In this document: positions 23,690 through 37,210 of the stretch, one piece after another | How positions within the stretch are numbered: the stretch's first letter is position 1 | Layout: the number at the start of each line of letters is the position of its first letter | Assembly (NCBI GenBank): GCA_036873755.1 | Contig: JAVTVY010025112.1 | Coordinates: 1 to 64,000 of the forward strand | Direction: 5' to 3' | Origin: Hanleya hanleyi | Lineage: Eukaryota > Mollusca > Polyplacophora > Lepidopleurida > Hanleyidae | Length of the DNA stretch: 64,000 bases | Program-made: the position numbers and the translations under genes | Notes under the pieces: model-generated | Databases searched by the model: none | Told to the model about the DNA's origin: nothing | Seen by the model: only the letters and a program-made list of their open reading frames with translations

Positions 23690-25300
23690 TGGTTATTGTT
23701 TTTGTTTTGTTTTTTTGGTTGAATTTGGTTCTACTGCTGTTATATCAGCATATATGCCGGATGGGATCATGTCGTCACTCTGTCCGGCTGGCTGGCTGGC
23801 TGGCTGGCTGAACGACGTGACCGCTCTAAAAGGTGAACCGTTCCAGCTAGAGTCTTCAAATTTGGTATACTGCATTCTTGGGTGGTAACGCACAAGCCTA
23901 TTGAAATTGGGCACATTTAGTTGATTTTTATACGCCCGCCAAAAAGGCGGACGTATTATGTGATGGCGGTTTCCGTCCGTCTGTCCGTCCATCCGTCTGT
24001 CCGTCCCCCGTGTCCGGTCTATATCTGGAACAGTTTTCTATTTACAGTTCCAATTTTTGGTGAGTGGATACCCTACGGGGAGACGATGTGTCGCGTACAA
24101 AAATGAAGGTCGCGGTCAGAGGTCAAAGGTCACTGGCCTGAAAAACAGGAAATCAGTGAAGTGTTCGTGTCCGGTCTATATCTCTGGACGTTTTCTATCC
24201 ACAGTTGCAATTTTTTGTGAATGAATACATCAGGTGATGACGATGTGTAGCGTACCGAAATTCAGGTCAAGGTCAGAGGTCAAAGGTCACTGTTGCCTGA
24301 AATCAGGAAATCATTGATCATTGACAGTTTTCTATCTACAGTTCTAATTTTTGGTGAGTGGATGCTCTAAGGGGGAATGATGTGTTGCATACCAAATGTA
24401 GGTCGAGGTCAGAGGTCAAAGGTCAGTGTGGCCGAAAAATCAGGAAATCATTAAAAATTTCAATTTTTTTGTGAGTGGATTCAATAGGTGGTAATGAAGT
24501 GTCGCATACCAAAAAATAGGTCAAGGTCGAAGGTCAAAGGTCACTGTGACCCCAAAATCAGGAACGTACTAAAAATAACATTTTTTTTGTGTCAGTAGAT
24601 ACATTAGTGGGACACGATGTTTCACCTACCAAAATGTAGGTCAAGGTTAAAGTCAAGGTCACTGTGACCCAATAATCGTGAAATTGTTAAAAATCATGAT
24701 TTTTTGAGTCCATTGAGAAATTAAAGGGAGCCGTTTTGTCATGTATCAAAATTTAGGTCCAGGTCAATTTCTACAAGGTCACTGTGACCCCGGAATCAAG
24801 GTCAAAAGTCAGTGTGACCTAAAAATCAGGAAATCATTAAAAATTACTAATTGTTTGTGAGTGGATTCAATAGGGGGAAATGAAGTGTCGCATACCAAAA
24901 ATTAGGTCACGGTCAAAGGTCACTGTGACCCCAAAATCAGGAAATTATTAAAAATAACATTTTTGTGTCAGTAGATACATTAGGGGGACACGATGTGTCA
25001 CATACCAAAATGTAAGTCAAGGTCAAAGGTCAAGGTCACTGTGACCTCAAAATCATGAAATTATTAAAAATCATGATTATTTGTGTCCATTGAGAAATTA
25101 CGGGGAGACGATTTGTCAAGTACCAAAATTTAGGTCAAGGTCAATAGTGTAGGTCACTGTGACCCCCAAAATCATGAAATTCATAAAAATCATGATTTTT
25201 TTTGTGTCCATTGATGCATCGAGGGAAGACGATGTGTCGTGTACCAAAATTTAGGTCAAGGTCACTGTGACCCCAAAATCAAGATATCATTAAAAGTCAC
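23690..25300 (+). repeat. interspersed repeat block with AGGTCA-rich tandem degenerate units, copy 1
   Basis: It begins with a segment (23813-23930) that recurs at 26334-26450 and 26490-26605, then CGCCCGCCAAAAAGGCGGACG and a GTCC/GTCT microsatellite. Roughly 120-bp degenerate units follow, each holding an AGGTCAAGGTCA-like run and a GTGACC partner. Seven perfect GGTCANNNTGACC palindromes occur, starting at 24539, 24657, 24777, 24918, 25034, 25152 and 25260. Confidence 0.85.
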
Positions 25301-26300
25301 ATTTTCATATGCCTGTCAAAGACGAAGTCGTGTAATGCGATGTTGCGTTCTGTCCATTCATCCATTAACATTTGTTGTCCATGCGATATCTCTAGTTTCA
25401 AGGTATGTATTGGTGCCAAACTTTGAGTATACCTTACTCGCATGGCAAAGAGGAGCCATACATTTTGAGATCAATTTGTCAAAGGTCAAGGTCACAGTCC
25501 CCCAAAACTGAATCAAGTTTAGCTGACTCTATGTGTTATATGTAGGTTGGAATATTCAGAGTTCTCTCCCATACATGTACATGGCATTTGTCCTGTGGAG
25601 TTGTCTCTCATGTTTGAAACAGGTACATTTAGTTAAACTGTTGTGAAATTAAAACCATACATTTACTAATTTAGCGGGGAGAGGAATCCTTTATGAACTT
25701 CATACCTGTTTATTAACTCAAGAACAAATATTTACTTCATCACTTTCTTCTTCCTTCATCAGGACTGCACAAATTGAAAATTCTGCTTAACCTAAATATG
25801 GGTTACGCTAAAATTTTTTGGGTAACCCTTTTCTGATTTGCATAGCCCATCACTATTGCATATAGGTTAATATTTGTAATTCAAGTGAACTGAAAATGGG
25901 TTACGCATAATGAAAATTGCGTAACCAAACCTATATTGTTCGCGCAATTTGTGCAGACCTGTTCATGAAAAATTATCTCGCCTGAAAGGAATCCGTTTGC
26001 AGGAAAACTACTATTTTCTTGTGTTTGACTATTGTCGATTTCAGTATTGGATATGTGAGCTCTTGACTCTTGATTCAAGGTCAACGTGTTAGCAAGAGTT
26101 AAGCTAATTTTAGTTTATCATTCAGTCTGATATATGATATATGTGATATATGTTACATTGTCGGTAGCACGAAATTGTAGACCTTTCTCTGGATTGATAG
26201 CTACCAATTGGAACCAAGGGTAGTAAACAACCTTGAAATTTGGACCAATGTAATTCCAGATATACGGGCGTATATTGAAGCCCCTTGGGCTCTTGTGGTT
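25300..26300 (+). repeat. about 1-kb segment, direct duplicate of 27465-28200
   Basis: Blocks at 25305-25760 and 25965-26270 are repeated in the same order at 27465-27870 and 27885-28200. Copy 1 holds additional sequence near 25760-25960. Together with the AGGTCA blocks on either side this looks like a duplicated composite repeat. Confidence 0.75.
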
Positions 26301-27464
26301 TCCATGGCAACATAACGAAAAATATCCATATAACGACGTGACCGTTCTAAAAGGTGAACCGTTGCAGCTGGAGACTTCAAATTTGGTATACTGCATTGTT
26401 GGGTGGTAAAGCACAAGCCTATTGAAATTGGGCGCATTTAGTTGATTTTTGCGGTTTCCATGGCAACATAACGAAAAATATCCATATAACGACGTGACCG
26501 CTCTAAAAGGTGAACTGTTGCAGCTGGAGACTTCAAATTTGGTATGCTGCATTGTTGGGTGGTAAAGCACAAGCCTATTGAAATTGGGCGCATTTAGTTG
26601 ATTTTTATACGCCCACCAAAAGGCGGACGTATTATGTGATGGCGGTTTCCGTCCGTCTGTCCGTCCATCCGTCCGTCCGTGTGTCCGTCCGTCCGTCCCT
26701 CATGTCCGGTCTATATCTGGGACAGTTTTCTATCTACAGTTCTAATTTTTGGTGAGTGGATACCCTACGGGGAGACGATGTGTCACGTACCAAAATGAAG
26801 GTCAAGGTCAGAGGTCAAAGGTCACTGGCCTAAAAAACAGGAAATCACTGAAGTGTTCGTGTCCGGTCTATATCTGTGAACGTTTTCTATCCACAGTTGC
26901 AATTTTTTGTGAGTGGATGCGCTAGGTGGAGATGATGTGTCGCATACCAAAATTGAGGTCAAGGTCAGAGGTCAAAGGTCACTGTTGCCTAAAATCATGA
27001 AATCATTGATCATTGATAGTTTCCTATCTACAGTTCTAATTAGGGGGGGAACGATGTGTTGCATACAAAATGTAGGTCGAGGTCAAAGGTCAGTGTCCTG
27101 GAAAAATCAGGACATGCTTATTCAAAACAAGCGCAGTGGATGAAATGTACGAGATTGTATAATGGAGGCGTCGACTCAAGAACTCATTCGAAAGACCAAT
27201 AATGTCAAGGTAAACCCTCTCCAAGGATTTAGGATTTACCTGGACTTGTGAAGATTTTTGAGATATTGAGGGAAGACAATGTGTCGTGTACCAAAATGTA
27301 GGTCAAGATTAAAGGTCAAGGTCACTGTGACCCAAAAATTTGAAATCATTAAAAATAGCCTTTTTTGTGCCAGTAGATACATTAGAGGGACATGATGTGT
27401 TACATACCAAAATGTGGGTCAAAGATCAAGGTCACTGTGACCCCAAACTCAAGAAATCATTTAA
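26300..27464 (+). repeat. AGGTCA-rich repeat block, copy 2
   Basis: Two adjacent copies of the 117-bp leader (26334-26450 and 26490-26605) are followed by the same GGCGGACG/GTCC microsatellite and degenerate AGGTCA units as in 23930-25280. Perfect GGTCANNNTGACC palindromes start at 27320 and 27430. A unique-looking stretch interrupts it at about 27120-27250. Confidence 0.8.
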
Positions 27465-28246
27465 AGTCACATTTTCATATACCTGTCGAAGACGAGATCA
27501 TGTAATGCGATGTTGCATTCTGTCCATTGACCCATTAACATTAGTTGTCCATGCGATATCTTAGTTTCAAGGTATGGATTGATACCAAACTTCGGGTACA
27601 GCTTACTCGCATTGCAAAGAGAGATCAATTTGTCAAGTTTAGCTGCCTATATGTGTTAGGTTGGAATATTCAGACTTGTCTCCCCTACATGTATATGACA
27701 TTTGTCCTGTGGAGTTGTCTCATGTTTGATACATGTAAGAAATGGCTACATTTACTTAAATTGTTGTGAAATAAAAACCATACATTTACTAATTTAATGG
27801 GGAGAGGGGTCCTTTATGAACTTTATACCTGTTTATTAACTCAAGAACAAAGGTTTACTTCATCACTTTCTTCACATCCTTCTACCTTCATGGAAAATTT
27901 TCTCGCCTGAAAGGAATCCATTTGAAAGAAAACTACTATTTTCTTGTGTTTTACTATTGTCGATTTCAGTGTGGGATATGTGAGCTCTCGACTCTTGCTT
28001 CAAGGTCACCTAGTTACCAAGAGTTCAGCCCATTTTAGTTTATCATTCAATATAAGATGTGATGTGTGTAACATTCTCAGAAGCATAAAATCGTAGACCT
28101 TTCTCTGGATTGCTAGCTACCAATTCGGATCAAGGCCATTAACAATCTAGAAATTCAGACCAGTGTAATTCCAGATATACGGGCGTATATTGAAGCCCCT
28201 TGGGCTGTTGTTGTGATTTCCATGGCAACATAACGAAAAATATCCA

Positions 28247-28464
28247 CATGGGTCGACTGTGCATGCGCGATGAGTAGTAGTATAGAAAGGGCACACGATC
28301 TCCCTATCCCTATAGGTGTGGCACGGGATAGGGTGGGGCGAGAGACCTGGGATTTTTGCTACCCGAGATTCCATGGACCAGGCTTGCACCCTACATTAGA
28401 ATGGGTCGACTGAGCATGCGCGATGAGTAGTATAGAAAGGGCATGCGATCTCCCTATCCCTATA
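28247..28464 (+). repeat. short direct repeat pair
   Basis: About 66 bp starting TGGGTCGACTG at 28247 recur at 28402, both ending CTCCCTATCCCTATA. Each contains GCATGCGCGATGAGTAG. They flank about 90 bp of other sequence. A small tandem duplication or the ends of a short element are both possible. Confidence 0.7.
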
Positions 28465-28585
28465 AACTAACCCATGGGGGTGAATGAACCCATGGGGATG
28501 AATGAGCACTCGTATGATGTAACTGGCGGGTCCACAGCAGTACCGAACCGTGTTAGTTTTGAATTTCGTGTCGCCTTAAATGAAG

Positions 28586-28697
28586 GACAACATTTCCTTC
28601 AATTTTGCTATGAAATCATTCTATTCCACATCATATGATTTACCCTAAAGCTTTTGCATGAACCATATTTTATTTCAGAAGTATAATATGAAATAAC
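28586..28697 (+). repeat. interspersed repeat, copy 2
   Basis: Near-identical to 7751-7862 in the same orientation. It lies in intron 2 of the plus-strand gene and is followed by a diverged partial copy. Confidence 0.7.
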
Positions 28698-29995
28698 TGC
28701 CCCGCAGTACTGATCCCCTGGTTTTTGAAATTCGTGTCAACATTTGTATCAATTTTGCTATCAAATAATTGTATCTCACGTCATATGATTTACCCTAAAG
28801 CTTCTGCAGGAACCATTTGTGTCCACAACTGCAACTTACTATATTAATTACAACTGAGTTCCTAAAGTTTGGTTGCACACTGTGTATATGATTAGTTCCT
28901 GAATTGAATTGAATTCCACCTTGTGTTTTTTCGGACTGACAGATGATGGCATGCAGTTGTCAGTGTGGTTGTTTCATGTACAGGGAGCTTTCTATTGCGT
29001 TCATGTCAGCACACCTATCACTACCCTCAAAGAGAGCATGTCCCCATCCCCAGGTCGCTGAGCCACACCCTCTATCTCCCAAACTAGCCCTCACCCGACC
29101 CTCATATATTGTCTTTGAGCATATATATCTCCAATATATCTTGGCAGAAGCTGAAATTTGTGTGTTGTCTGCAATATTGGGATAATTGCAACCCCAAAAG
29201 GTTTCAATTTATCAGGCACAGACCCATGTTTTTGTATTTGGTAAATATGTCCCTTGTCTGTATAATACACCTGGGCCTATCGTACTATGCCTTTAACATT
29301 TTACATTAACCAACAATACATGTGAACATTTCCTTACACATAATTGAGAGCCACTTTAATGCTCCTCTTATCAGAGCAGGTGGTTGGTGGGTGCCCGCCC
29401 CTTTTATATCTAGTTGTCTCTAGCCAACTTTCCATACAAATAAACATGACTGTTTTCCCCCAACTACTTCTGTTTCACCTTATTGAATGCCCTTCATCCG
29501 TCTATACCAGAGATTTATATTGCTCATGTGAAAGGGACGGCAAGTTCACACTAGGCCGATGGGATCAAGTGTGGCCATGGCCTCTAGTATGGAATATGTT
29601 TTTGGATTATGGATGCAGAAATTCTTTAATGGATGACTGCTGAATATTGACTAGAGGCTTGTATTTCAGCTACACTTGAATGGTCTCGGTTACATTTGAG
29701 TGGTTATGGCTATGACTGAGTGGATGTAATGGCTTGAGTCAAATGCACGTGACTGGCTAAATGGTTATTCTTGAGCAGCCTCGATTATGCTTTAGCAGAT
29801 TCAGTTGTGTTTGATAGCCTCACTTGATATGCTTGAGCAACCTGAGCTGTGCGAGAGTGACCTCCTCTTGCTTGAATGATCATGTTTAAGCAGCAATGAT
29901 CAACTGCTTCAAAATCATGGATAATTCCACAGCTGTTCTGCTATAAGTACTTGGGTCTATGTTTGTCTCTGTTTTCATATGATTCATCATTTCAG

Positions 29996-30131
29996 GTGAT
30001 GGTAAGATATCTCGTCTGAGTTTGTTTAGCCCTGACGTTGATATGCCAGCTGAAGAGAACGAGGATCTGACAGGGAGGTTCAGCAGTCTCAGTCAACACG
30101 GGCCAGGATACGACATCCATTCCCAGCTCCG
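29996..30131 (+). CDS. internal exon 3 of the unrecognised acidic protein
   Basis: The acceptor CATTTCAG|GTGATGG and donor CTCCG|GTAGGT enclose 136 bases that enter in phase 1 and leave in phase 2. The product starts GDGKISRLSLFSPDVDMP, continues with an acidic AEENEDLTGRFSSLSQ and ends HGPGYDIHSQL. Ser-Leu-Phe-Ser-Pro and Phe-Ser-Ser-Leu-Ser are possible short docking or phosphorylation sites, but that is a guess. Frame agreement with exons 2 and 4 is exact. No known domain. Confidence 0.72.
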
Positions 30132-30280
30132 GTAGGTATGGTCACTTTCCCGCCTTTCAGCGTTGTCTGTGACCGTGTTTACTAACTCCAGACTCACTGC
30201 GAAATCTTCCTTAATAATTCAATCAGAAGCAGATCACCACTGAATATTTTCCGGATTCAAACCCCACTGTGATATAAGTG

Positions 30281-30612
30281 TTCGAATTATTGGAAACCTT
30301 TGCACAATTATCTAAGTGATTGAATTATTGAAAATCTTCGCACACTTATCTAAGTGATTGAATTATTGAAAATCTTCGCACACTTATCTAACTGATTGAA
30401 TTACTGGAAACCTTTGCCTATATATATAAATGATTGTATTATTGGAAACCTTCACACACTTATCTAAGTAATTAAATTATTGAAAACATTTGCACACTTT
30501 TCTAAGTGATTGGAAACCTAAGACTACTTGTCTGAGTGATTGAATCATTGGAAACCTCAGATTACTTATCAAAGTGATTGAATTATTGGAAACCTTTACA
30601 TAATTATCCTTT
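30281..30612 (+). repeat. degenerate 38-bp tandem repeat, about eight units
   Basis: The unit starts GATTGAATTATTG and ends ATCTAAGT. Two central units are almost identical and the outer ones are diverged or truncated. It lies 150 bp downstream of exon 3, inside intron 3. Confidence 0.85.
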
Positions 30613-31540
30613 GTGTTCACATACTCATGCTGTTCTATGTGTATTGAGATGTATTTCAGAGATATCTATATTTTATCAAGCTTCAGAGTGTTGCAAATGG
30701 TTTTTCATTGCATCTCCTCTACTTTGTATTTTTCCCTGGTCAGAGACATATAATACCTTATATATTCATCGTGGGAACAAATACCTCTCAACTGTTCTTT
30801 GCTCTCCAACAATTCCTAGTTACGACCCTGAATTCTGATGGCGTTTTATCACTCTCTTTGAATCCCATGATCATCCCACAGCAATTGCATGACAGGAGGG
30901 AATTAAAATAACACAATTTAATATTTACCATGGCGCCTGGTATTTCTTATGTAACACAACATTATTTTAATTACTAACACAGGATTCCTGGACCTGCACA
31001 GTAAGAAGGGGAAGTCCTGCATGTAAACCAACACATCTAACTAATGCTCTTACTATAGACATGATAGCTGCATTTCTTTGATCTGATCTAATTGGTATGG
31101 AAAGAACTTTCTCATGTATAGCCAGCATAAATCACCATGTACAAGCTCAGTAGGTCTCCTTCATTCATTAAATGAAGGACTACTGGACATTGGTTAACTG
31201 CTTGCCTCTCAGTCTGTCTTTGTCATGTCAGAGAATCCTCATATGTGTAGGGCTTTAAGTTGGCATGTCGAGTTATATACAGGACTTCACACATGCAATG
31301 TGCTTGAAACAAAAGCAATGTTGTGTTGAATAAGCAATGTCAGATTTCAGGATAATTGAATACCTATAATTCAGTTGACAATGGATGCAAAGTACATCAC
31401 AGAATTAAATGACGGATTAAAATGTCATCAGGTTTGAGGGTTATTGATTGAGTTATTAAATGATTATACATTATATTTAAACATCACCAGGGTTGATGGT
31501 TATTGACTGAATGATTGATTGAATATTCATTCTATTTCAG

Positions 31541-31619
31541 GGAAGATGAACTGATGGATGATTTTGAAGAGATGGAGCGACAAATTTTAGATGAGGAGGA
31601 TGTAAAAGCTTTAACATGA
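31541..31619 (+). CDS. terminal coding exon of the unrecognised acidic protein
   Basis: The acceptor TCTATTTCAG|GG is followed by 79 coding bases that complete the Arg codon begun in exon 3 and end at TGA 31617-31619. The tail, EDELMDDFEEMERQIL then DEEDVKALT, is strongly acidic with a predicted amphipathic helix. Sequence after the stop loses coding character at once, so this is the true C-terminus. AATAAA-type signals occur further on (near 32465), but none can be chosen as the used polyadenylation site. Acidic helical tails like this occur in many adaptor and trafficking proteins. I do not assign a family. Confidence 0.75.
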
Positions 31620-32946
31620 GGCTGATATTAAGACATCCTGAGAAATTCATGGCATTCATCACCATCAATGTGTGATCATGGTGAATTGATCATTTCATGC
31701 ATATCTATATATATTTGACATTTATCAGCATTAGGGTTTTGAGAAATGCAGACTGGCATCAAACATTATACATTTTATACTAATTGCCTTGCACAGTACA
31801 TGATTTTGAATTGATTGTACTTGGCACTTCAATGTGCCCCCTCTCCCCACCTAATTTATGATATGGTGCCTATGGTACTGTGCTAATTTAGAGTAGGGAT
31901 GATACTGTTATGTACAGTACAGTGTATACTGAAGGCTGTTACGTAGAATAATTCATTCTTCTCTCAATTACATTTGTGAATCTTAAAATTCATTTGAAAC
32001 GACCATCTAATAGCTGAAACCACCATTTCTTCTTAGCTGTATTTTTTTCATGTTCCCAATGTTTTTCTTATTGAATATTATTAAAGTGATAGTAAACCCT
32101 CAGACGAAGTGAAGGTCAGATGAAAGACAAGATTCAACGGTATCCAAACATATTTTTTCTTCATTTATGGAATTTTTTCTAACTGGATAGAATTACTTGA
32201 CTTTTTGTATGGTAACTCATAACTGCCAAGTCAATTTGAATCTTTCATTCAATTTTCTAGATTTTGCACGTTGAAACAGTGAGTCGCTGTTGAAACTCCA
32301 ATTAAGGTGTGTATTGATTCACACCTTAAGCTTGAGTCAAGCATTGGAAAGTGCATACAAAGTGTGAAATATATTTATTAAGGCAGTGTGACATTACCGG
32401 ACCTAGATATGATTGCAACAGACCATCATAGAATAACATGCTTTATTTGCAGTTTACTCTGTGTAATAAAATCATAAAAAATAACAAAAATATTTTCGGA
32501 CACTGTTCCCAATGGTCTTTCATTTGATGCAAAATTTACTTGAGGGTGTATGACCACTTAAGCAACAGAGGAATTGTAGTTGCATCAGTATCAACTTCAT
32601 ATTGATCTTATGAATCATAACTCAGTATTTACCATGTTTCATTTATTCATGGTTCATTGAAATTCCATCCAGAGTTCAAACATGGTAAAAAATAAGGAGT
32701 AAGAAAAGTGCCATTATACATGTCATAGTCAATGAAATGAAGTCCAATATTTCTACTTGTCTTGAACTGGTCTTATATTAAAGACACTATGTATTGAGTG
32801 TTTAAAAAGAAATGGTTAATACAGAGCATGAAACAAGAGATCTACTGCAGTGAAGAAGCTAAAGGATCATGCAATGGAACAGTCACTTACATCCTATAAA
32901 TTAAACTGTTTGTTTTACAGATTCAGTTTAGTCTCATGTATTATTA

Positions 32947-33245
32947 GGGAGCTTCTTGAAATTAGGGCATGAGTTTCTTGATAGAAATGGCATATGTCGG
33001 TTATCCAACTGGGATACACTGTGCATATAGTTTGGTGTTTGATCTGGATGGAGAGGAGTTCCAATTGGAATGGCTTGTGCCATTCCCCCATGTCATTTCA
33101 TGGTATGGCATAAGCCATCCTTTGTCTGCCGAGTTCCAAAAAGTATGCCATGGAGTTGCTAGAAGTTCCAACTCAGCGCACCATGCTACTTTGTTTGGAA
33201 TGCCTTATGCCAGTTCCTAGCATGCCCCAATTTCAAGAAGCCCCC
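32947..33245. mobile_element. 299-bp Harbinger-like MITE
   Basis: The left end GGGAGCTTCTTGAAATTAGG is matched by the inverted right end CCCCAATTTCAAGAAGCCCC. TTA flanks both sides (32944-32946 and 33246-33248), the target length and sequence expected of PIF/Harbinger transposases. The internal frame spanning 32969-33220 is a by-product of the inverted sequence, not a gene. Confidence 0.75.
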
Positions 33246-36182
33246 TTAATAACAGAGAATGAATGAATGTTAATTATTTTCCAGTTCTTGTTGGATTCTG
33301 TGCATCCATATGTCAAATGTAGCACCATGTTGTAATATACTGAATGAGCATCATCGAAAATGAAGTATTAAAGTGCAAGATCCAAACTCTGGTGCATAAT
33401 TTTGGTTTTACCATACATATAGTCCGACATACAATGTAGATCATTGTCCATTGGTGAGAAATCTGTTTACAAGACTTGTGATGTTATGAAATGTGATTAA
33501 TATTCAGTGTTTATTTATTGTTATTTATTCTTTAGTGATAGTTTTTTGCACATTGAGTCAGGGGATGAATGTAAAGACATTATCCCTTGAATCGGCGTGA
33601 TCTGTTACCAGTAATAACTTAGCAGTGGTTTTACCCATTGGGCTACCAGATGTGGCCAGCATCAAATGCTCGAGAATTTTAGCCAAAAGGGTAACCTGAT
33701 GTCTTGGTCTTGTGTGTGGTGTTGTGTATTCTGTACACAATATATTAGCTTATCAAACATGCCTGTGGACTTGAGTAATCAACTTTTAATTAATGCTTTG
33801 GCTTTGCAGAGAATTATGCATTGGAATAAAAACCTATTGTTTGATGGGTCGTATTGTTGTCCAAGAAATATTCATTTTGTCCAAGATTGATTTGACGTCT
33901 TCAATAAATCCATCCATAATATCCTCATCCAAGATACTTCTTCAACCTGTTCAAAATCTCCTCCACTCATTGCAGATCAATTTGCTGTCTTAAACCCATC
34001 CAAAATATCTTCAACTTATCCAAGATGAATTTGTCGTCAAGATCGCATTTGAAATTTCTCTAATCCGTCCAAGATATAATTGACATTTTGGATGCAACCA
34101 AGATTTATATATTGTAGTTATTGAAGATTTAATTTGTTATCCATAGTTTATCAAAGGCAGTGTTCATGAACCCGTCCATGATGTTTTCGATGCATAGACA
34201 TTGTCTGGTATGGTTTTCTAACTTGTCCATGATACATGTAGGTTTTCAAATCTAAAGCTTACTTAATATTAAGTTCTCTTCCTCGGCTATTTTCTACCCA
34301 GCCAGAAGTGATAGATGACCCAGGAATGCTTACCATGTTCATGCACGGGATGTGTGGGATGACAAAATAGATATATATATATATATATCACATTTTTTCA
34401 TAACCTCACATGCAAAAGGGGTTTTTTTCTGCAGCCCATCTTACACAGTCGCTTTACATATCGTTTTGAGCTGTAACCCCATTCAGTTAGTGTTCAGTTC
34501 ATTAGTTCAATCTCATGTTAGTCTGATAACACAGTTCATTGGCCTGTGGATATATGATGGCACGTGTATACATATCTTTTCAATAAACAATGGAAATTAA
34601 ATTGACTGAATATTATAGAAACTGGGCCTCCATATGGTAGATTATTATTTCAATTCGTAATATGGAGATGAGATATTTTAGAAAATCAGTCGAAATGAGT
34701 TTATTTTAGTCTAACATCACGAAGATGACCAAAATAATAATTTTGACAATTTTTTTAAATATAGAATATATGTATGCATCTTTCATCAAATATCCTACAT
34801 GAGAGGCGATTGTTTTTGTTGACCATACTGATGTTACAAGTTGTAATGCTGTTCCAAAATCCCTTATCCTTCTGTATACTGTAACGTGTGTACATTTTGT
34901 ATTTTGTCTGATGCACTGTTCTCTGTATGTATACTGTATTGGTACCTCGTGTATCATAGGAATTAGCTGAACCATTGTTATAAAGAATGTCCCTTGCAGC
35001 TTCCATTATTTAACACTGCAAAATAAACCACGCTATTCAAATATGAAGCTTGTTTTGGTGTGTATAATTGATCAGGAATGTGACCAAATGCTTTAGCACA
35101 TGACGGAATACAACATTTTTCAGCATAAGCAGCGAAGGAATATATCTGGATATAGTCGCTTGTAGTAAATTATCCTTGAACTAGTAGATATGTCCATGTG
35201 TGTTCGGATGAAAAAGGTTACCCAGTACATTCGGTGGTACATGTTTCCTGTCAAAAACATGACCTAAGATGCTTACAATGTAAAATCCACTGTGTTCCCA
35301 TGGGTACTAAATATCCTAGAATATTCAGCCTGCAGCCTGGAATTTGTCCTCGGCTGGGGATGATTTGAGGCTGTATTGCTCAAGTTTAGTCAAGAATAAG
35401 TTCAGCTTCATGAAGTAGTCTGGTTCTCGAATAAATGATATCAAATCAAGAAGATTTTCAAACAGTGTTGTAGTAAAATACTCTCAACTCTGCCGTTGAA
35501 GCGTTACTGGTGCATTGGATAGACCAAATGGTAACCACCTGGACTCTTAAAACCCAAATGGGGTATCGTCATTTTAGGCATTTTTGACATCCATAGCAAT
35601 CTGATTCTATCTACTCGTCATGCCCTTTGTCGAAGTCCCTTCAACGCGGGTATAGGTTTCTTTGTCTTACTGTTCAATCGTTGATACTACACGCATAAAC
35701 ACATACCTTCCTTTTCTTGTGGTTTACAGTAGACGTGTATGTGGCATTCATGTTCTTAAAAGTCAATGCAATAAACACAGTAGCAACATACTTGTATCAG
35801 TTAGTATAAGTTTATGAGCTGCGAAGAATCAACAAAATCTTTTTTCCGCACATAAAATACTCCAACCCTGTGAGAATTCGAGAATCAAAGACTTGAATAG
35901 TTTTGTAGCTCAGTGCTACTTGTCAGTCATAAATTAGATTGTAACAAATATCTCTGCCCAGTAAGAGCAGGTATATGTGGCTCATAACTATGTATCCAGG
36001 AGTTATGCATGTTCAAGTTACCCTGCACATCCATGAGAGCCTGGGCTTAAGGAGAAGCGGGTTTTGGGGCTCGTCTGAATAGCGGCAATCCGAGGTTTTT
36101 GAGGGAGTAGGGCCATACTATTGTGGACCATAGACAACATTTTAATGGCGAATATGCCATAGTGTCACACGTGAACATGAGG

Positions 36183-36830
36183 GGTTGCCAGTTGTTCTTT
36201 AACCAGAAGACCATACTGTGAAGTCATGTGACTGTCAGTATGTCGGCACCTCTTCCCACTTCCCTTATATGTGTTGTAATTTGTGATATTCAGTTCACAA
36301 TTTAAAACTATAGTTACGTTTATTGCTCGAGGAATTTTATTAAATTACTGTCAGTCCTGTTGTCCTTGTGAATGATACCAAAAATTATGAAACCTTCAGC
36401 ATGACCTGTGAACAATTACACTGGCATTATGACATCGGGCCTTACAGACTAGTCTTTTGTGTTAAATGCCGTCATTTACATCTGACGACGATACAGCTCA
36501 CCAATCTCCAATGTACGAGTTGTCACAGCGAAACAGCTCACCAATTACCAGTATACGAGTTGTCAGAGCATTTCCATCATAGCTCTCTAGATTTGTATCT
36601 AATACCGCTTATGCCGGTGCTAGGGGCCGTGTGGTCATATCATCCAAGTTGCCACATGAACAGGTACAATAAAAGCGTACCTGAGATACAACACATATCA
36701 CGAATCGTTAGATTCTTGGTATGTGCTTTAGAATAGGTTAACCAGAAGACTATTCTGTGCAGTCATGTGACGCAGTCAGTATGTCGGCACCTCTTCCCAC
36801 CTCCCTTATATGTGTTGTAATTAGATATTA
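36183..36830 (-). repeat. interspersed repeat family, inverted copy with flanking direct repeats
   Basis: The body (36440-36730) is the reverse complement of the copies at 41620-42010 and 42115-42510. About 95 bp starting near 36197 recur at 36737, like short terminal direct repeats around the body. Each body holds two tandem 40-bp units around CAGCTCACCAAT. Confidence 0.75.
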
Positions 36831-37210
36831 TCAGCACATAAATATCAAGTACCGGTACTAGTAAAATAAGCAGACGCTACTGCACAAATCTTGCAGAGTA
36901 GCAAAAGGCTTTCCAAGTTTTAATATTACAATAAAATTATGAATGCCCAGAATCGAAATATCGTACTGAAGTGCTAAGTTGAAAATAGGAATGGTCACTC
37001 TAATATATTGTCTGAGAGTTGAGGTCCATTGCGTTTATTATACAGACACAAAGAAGAAATGATAAAATCTACATATTGTTATATAGTGTCATATAAAATC
37101 ATAAGTCAACAGCAGCACCTTTTCTTTATGCTTCGTTTTAAGACATTTATTTGCAATTCAAAAAAAAACAAGACCAAAAGTACATTGTTTCTGAAACTGG
37201 TCTGTTCCCT

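Larger units (their letters stand above)
31620..37210. other. 3' UTR and intergenic DNA between convergent genes
   Basis: The plus-strand gene ends at 31619 and the minus-strand gene ends at 37211, so the two converge here. AT-rich sequence contains a Harbinger-like MITE (32947-33245), a TA microsatellite (about 34366-34388) and the inverted copy of an intronic repeat (36183-36830). No further exon supported. Confidence 0.6.

Noticed and set aside
32969..33220. 83-residue frame downstream of the plus-strand gene
   Set aside because: It lies wholly within a 299-bp MITE with inverted ends, and composition follows the repeat.
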